Part shown: in pieces, positions 60,182-64,000 of the stretch
How the letters are laid out: every line of letters begins with the position of its first letter
How positions within the stretch are numbered: position 1 is the stretch's first letter
NCBI GenBank assembly: GCA_030063045.1
Contig: JAQSEB010000138.1
Location: 992,001-1,056,000 of the forward strand
Reading direction: 5' to 3'
DNA from: Pratylenchus scribneri
Lineage: Eukaryota > Nematoda > Chromadorea > Rhabditida > Pratylenchidae
Length of the DNA: 64,000 nt
The notes under the pieces: generated by a model
Databases searched by the model: none
The model's input: the letters and a program-made list of their open reading frames with translations, nothing else
What the model was told of the DNA's origin: nothing
Program-made: the position numbers and the translations under genes

Positions 60182-60722
60182 GGGGGAGGAAGAATTTTGT
60201 TGATGAACCCTAACCACCCCATAATTGGGCAAAAAATTTTGTATATTTTTTTTATTTCTTTCTTATTTTGTTAGTTATTAGGAAGTTTTTTCCGTCTTTT
60301 TTCAAAATTCTCCTTTTCACTTTTTTATATTTGTTTTGTATTTTTTTCTGTTTCAATTCTGTGTTTTTTGAATGGATTGCACATGGATGGGAATGAAGAT
60401 TAGGAAAAACAAATTTTTTTAGAAAATCAAACCATAAAATTTCTTCCAAACGATTAAATATAAAATTTTAACCAAAATAAATTTTTTAACCGATTTTTGG
60501 ATAGTTTGGGGTGGTTGGTGTTCAAAACATTTCGATTTCTTTGACCTCAAAAACCTACTTTTACATTTTTATGGGCCAAAAAAAATTTCATATTTTTTTT
60601 TTCAAAGAAATAGGAAAAGAATTATCAGATATCAGCTAATAAGTTAAGACGCGAGATTAGATTTTACCCCGCATTTTCTACCATGTGCAATCTAATCATT
60701 TCCATTCCTTCTTATTCACCAG
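60182..60722. other. 3' UTR of the short form / intron of the alternative form
   Basis: AT-rich, no coding frame supported. For the form ending at 60181 it would be 3' UTR; no unambiguous polyadenylation signal was picked out with confidence. For the alternative forms it is part of an intron whose donor is inside exon 18 (GT at 60088-60089) and whose acceptor is at 60721-60722. Confidence 0.5.
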
Positions 60723-61026
60723 ATTGGATGAACGAATGACTCGGGGCTCCAAAATTTACAAACTCGCTCGAATCATCCGGAACTCACCATTAATTTATGA
60801 GCTGTTAATGGGTCGACAATTATTAAATGAAGAGCCCAACATTCCCCATGAAGATAATGAGGGGGAAGAAAATGAAGAGGATGAGGAAGAAACAACATCC
60901 CTAGAGCAAACCCATTTGTTTGAAGAAACAACGGAAACTCCTCAGTCGCCCAAGCCAGATATCGATTTGGCAGACACGCCCCAGTCCCCGGAACCTGATA
61001 AAAGGGAAAACCACACACCGCCATAA
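60723..61026 (+). CDS. alternative last exon of the TFIIS-M/SPOC gene, acidic tail
   Basis: Begins right after an AG (ttcaccag) in the phase needed by a GT donor inside exon 18 (cccag|gttggat at 60087/60088). Joining them keeps the arginine and gives RLDERMTRGSKIYKLARIIR. This parallels the normal continuation RLDGEKTRGSKIYKPMRIL, so the two are duplicated, mutually exclusive ends. The alternative form then adds a Glu-rich tail (EGEENEEDEEE) and a TPQSPKPD / TPQSPEPD repeat before TAA at 61024-61026. The short form ends 30 residues after the branch point, the long form about 100. Splicing is inferred from phase and homology, not observed. Confidence 0.75.
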
Positions 61027-61082
61027 AATTATTTATTTGTTTTGCCTGTTCATGTTATTGACCAAACACCCTACTTTTTTTT

Positions 61083-61701
61083 GGTAAACGTGAAGAATTG
61101 GGGTCCCAAAAAAATTTTTTTTTTAATTTTTCAAAAATTGCTATATGGGGGTTATTTGAGGTGCTGAGCACGAATCTGACATCCATTTTGCCATATCTGA
61201 CCATCTTGGTAAGATATTGCCGACTTTTACCAAGAAAAAGGGAAGGGGAGACCAAGGGCATTTTAGGCAAAAATTTTTATATGGTCAATATATAGCTCAA
61301 TCAACGCAGCTCAGTGAGCTGAATCTAATGGTACCATTTTTATTGAATAATATTGCGTTTCGCTCAAGTTAGAGCTCTAAATATCTTACTAAGATAAATT
61401 TTTCTTTTGATCATAACTTGCTTATATTGCAATATTATTCAATAAAAATGGTACCATTAGATTCAGCTCACTGAGCTGCGTTGATTGAGCTATATATTGA
61501 CCATATAAAAATTTTTGCCTAAAATGCCCTTGGTCCCCCCTTCCCTTTTTCTTGGTAAAAGTCGGCAATATCTTACCAAGATGGTCAGATATGGCAAAAT
61601 GGATGTCAGATTCGTGCTCAGCACCTCAAATAACCCCCATATAGCAATTTTTGAAAAATTAAAAAAAAATTTTTTTGGGACCCCAATTCTTCACGTTTAC
61701 C
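61083..61701. mobile_element. 619-bp non-autonomous Merlin foldback
   Basis: Ends ggtaaacgtgaagaattggg and its complement, with inner sequence (cacgaatctgacatccattt) matching the termini of the 2-kb Merlin at 54324-56359. The two arms are inverted copies over almost the whole element and meet around 61400. It is flanked by eight T on each side (61075-61082 and 61702-61709), the expected 8-bp target duplication. No transposase. It lies between the alternative last exon and the downstream exons. Confidence 0.9.
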
Positions 61702-62283
61702 TTTTTTTTGTTGTTTTTCAATGTTTCCACATTTTGCCATCATCAAAATACAAATCTCATTCCGAATGTTGGCCTCATTTTTTTGTTACACGCCTCTTAA
61801 ATTTTGCCATTTTTACGCCTTTTAATTGTTGGCTTCTTTTACTTTAATTTTTGTTTTAATCACTTGCTTTTTTTCAAATAAATTATTTTTACGTTTAAAA
61901 TAAAAAATTTTTTCTGGAATTTTTGAAATGCTATAAGTGAGGGGAAATGAGAGAGATAGAGAGAGGGGAGAATGACAAAAAATTTAAATTTGTCAGAGTT
62001 AATTATAAAATTGCCTTCATTTTTTCCACCCATTCCTTCCAAAAAAAAACTCGGAATTACGAGTTTCCCTCCCAAATTTCCTTGTGTGTTTTGTTTGTCT
62101 TATTGAATACATCTTATTTGAATACATCTTATTTGGATGAGTGGATTATATAGAAGAGATTACTTTGAGTCACATGAAGTGAGGATGAGGATGAGAATAA
62201 TTGATGTTTGTGTGAGGCCCAAAAATGAACCAAAAAAGGTATTTGCCAAGCACCCACTAATTCCCCTTCCAATCAAATTTCAG
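61702..62283. other. intron/intergenic stretch before the downstream exons
   Basis: AT-rich with a tcttatttgaatacatctta tandem at 62097-62130 and a purine-rich gagagagatag run near 61950. It ends in a good acceptor (aatcaaatttcag) at 62283. No gene is seen. Confidence 0.5.
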
Positions 62284-64000
62284 TAGTGGACACCGATTTC
62301 AACATGATGAGTCAATCCATGGCAGCGGCGGTGGCATTTTCCCATTCCAAGGACCAAAAATGTTTGCCGAAATCAGTCCAATTGTGGCACATCACCAACA
62401 ACGGGGAGGACGACGAGAAGAAGTAATGGAAACTCCTGAAACTGGTTGGAGACGACAACAATCAATAGATAGGATGGTGGATTCTACAATGCGAACAACT
62501 TCGCGAACGGTAGTAAAAGTGGGGAAATACGAAATACTTGATGAATATTTTTTAAATTCTGACAAAAATTACTAGGAATTTTAATTCTCAGTTAATCGAA
62601 ACACAAATTTAATCTAAAACACTTTTCTAATCGAAAATACATTTTTCATCTAAAACACATTTTTATAATCGAAAATACATTTTTTAACTAATCAATAAAA
62701 TTTTTTAGCTAATTGAAAACACATTTTTTATCTATCGAAAACACATTTTTAGCTGATCAAAAATACATTTTTAGCTAATCGAAAACACATTTTAGCTAAT
62801 CGAAAACACATTTCAGCTCATCGAAAACACATTTTTTAGCTAATCGAAAACACATTTTTCATAACTAAATCGAAAACACATTTTAACCGAAAACACATTT
62901 TTCTTAACTAAATCGAAAACAAATTTTAGTTAACTCAAATTTATTCTAAAAAGCTTTATTAGTACACCAAAATAAAAATTAAATTTCCATTTTTCCAGAC
63001 CAACAATTCACCTTTCCGAACGCCCACTCCTACCTCCTTTCCGCAACGCCGTTTCAGCCGAGGCTACGTTGATTTTGGGAATCCAATCATCACATCCACC
63101 CCAAAGCTTCCATCACAATCGCAGCCTCAACAACATTTTGATGAGAGAATGATGGGAATGGAAGGAAGATTTGCTGAGGATGACATCGGTGGCCAACATC
63201 CACCTCCGGATTATCATCATCAAGAAGGGCAACAAGGGGATGAAGAGCAACAAGACGACTTCTTTGAACCACTCCCACAAGTTGAAACGGTGGAAGAAGT
63301 ACTGGAGGCAATTCAATTAATCGAGAAACCGGGTACGGTGATTATTTTGGAAATTTTTAAATGATTTTAAATACCACGAAAGAATAATTATATCCTAAAA
63401 TTTTTATTTGCAGGGAATATCATCATGCTCGTTTACAACTTTCTACAAACTCATCCTGAAGTGTCCGTTCAAGACAAAATGACCATTTCCGACGCGGTCC
63501 GAGCACGAAGTGATGTGGAAAAGCAGAAAAAGGCGGCAAGAATGGCAGCAATGTCCTCCACTGCTGCGCCAAATGATGATGAATTCACAGGGGGAATTGG
63601 GGGCGATGGCAACGAAATGATGGCATTTGCTGGAAAAATGAGTGAAAATTATGATATGCCAGAACAACATTGTCAACCACCAATGATTTATCAAGAACAG
63701 CAACACTATTCTCCAGAACAAATGGAACATCAAGAAGAAAGGTGAGTGAGATTATGATGATATAAAAATGGATGAACAAATTAAAATAATTTCTGGAAAA
63801 AATTTTCGACCTAAAACAAGGACCCTTTTAGCTTTTACTTTGATAGCATTTAGGTTTAATCATTTTTTAACATTTATAAATACTACAGTATAAAATACAG
63901 TAATTAGAACAGGAGATATTCTTTTTGTGAATCTTGATTTTTAAAATATGATAAAAATTAAATATCCAAAAATAAATTTTAGCCAACAGGCAACCGCCAA
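62284..64000 (+). CDS. downstream exons, probably a third C-terminus of the TFIIS-M/SPOC gene
   Basis: Exons 62284-62509, 62999-63332, 63414-63741 and 63983 onward (cut by the window end) join in phase. The first starts in phase 2, the same phase as the 60087 donor, which would give DPSSGHRFQHD. No start codon or promoter is evident for a separate gene, since the frame enters through a splice acceptor. The product is low-complexity and probably disordered: Gln/His/Pro-rich, with GWRRQQSIDRM, PTPTSFPQRRFSRG and PPPDYHHQEGQQGDEEQQDD. One helical part contains MLVYNFLQTHPEVSVQDKMT and a basic stretch KQKKAARMAAM. Disordered Pro/Gln-rich C-terminal extensions are common in DIDO/PHF3 relatives. 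A separate gene with an unseen first exon is the alternative. Confidence 0.65.
62590..62940. repeat. minisatellite related to that of intron 12
   Basis: About 14 copies of a 20-25 bp unit such as taatcgaaaacacatttt followed by tagc, more decayed than the array at 57056-57660 but with the same core. It fills the intron between exons 62284-62509 and 62999-63332. Confidence 0.88.

Overview
This is eukaryotic DNA, most likely from a nematode. Genes are split into many short exons joined by GT-AG introns whose acceptors mostly end in tttcag or ttttag. Non-coding DNA is extremely A+T-rich and the exons are clearly richer in G+C. An AT-rich clade IV nematode (Meloidogyne-like) would fit, but that is a guess from composition and gene style only. 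No prokaryotic operon, rRNA gene or intact tRNA gene was seen.

The left half (1 to about 36.8 kb) is one family history. A complete carboxylesterase/cholinesterase-family gene lies on the minus strand (28905-36745, 11 recognised exons). Ser, Glu and His of the triad, the oxyanion loop and the terminal exon are all present; only the join between the second and third recognised exons fails. Downstream of it, from 28.7 kb back to position 1, are broken copies of its 3' half (exons 6-11), always in the same order and strand. They carry frameshifts, lost splice sites, exon fusions and insertions. Two exon copies (1-122 and 5518-5695) look intact. Exons and fragments are embedded in a degenerate AT-rich tandem repeat of about 190-210 bp. 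Most clearly readable units hold a short, different, G+C-bearing island of about 12-22 nt at the same place, followed by a T run. Two minisatellites (8.04-9.48 kb and 10.06-10.52 kb) and a MITE inserted in an esterase exon copy interrupt it.

The middle (36.8-47.2 kb) is gene-poor. It holds short inverted-repeat elements, a duplicated 200-bp block, a few isolated exon-like pieces and one single-exon gene for a very acidic protein with 10-residue repeats (44157-44930), next to a MITE with a perfect 8-bp target duplication.

The right end (47.3-64 kb) is one plus-strand gene for a TFIIS-central-domain plus SPOC-domain protein (PHF3/DIDO/PPS-like transcription elongation regulators). Eighteen exons join in phase to a stop at 60181. 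A donor inside the last exon can join in the same phase either to a duplicated, alternative last exon (60723-61026) or to a further exon series running off the window (62284 onward), so three C-termini are predicted. Its introns carry minisatellites, MITEs, a 2.0-kb Merlin DNA transposon with an 8-bp target duplication and a nested MITE in its transposase, and a 619-bp foldback Merlin derivative with its own 8-bp target duplication.
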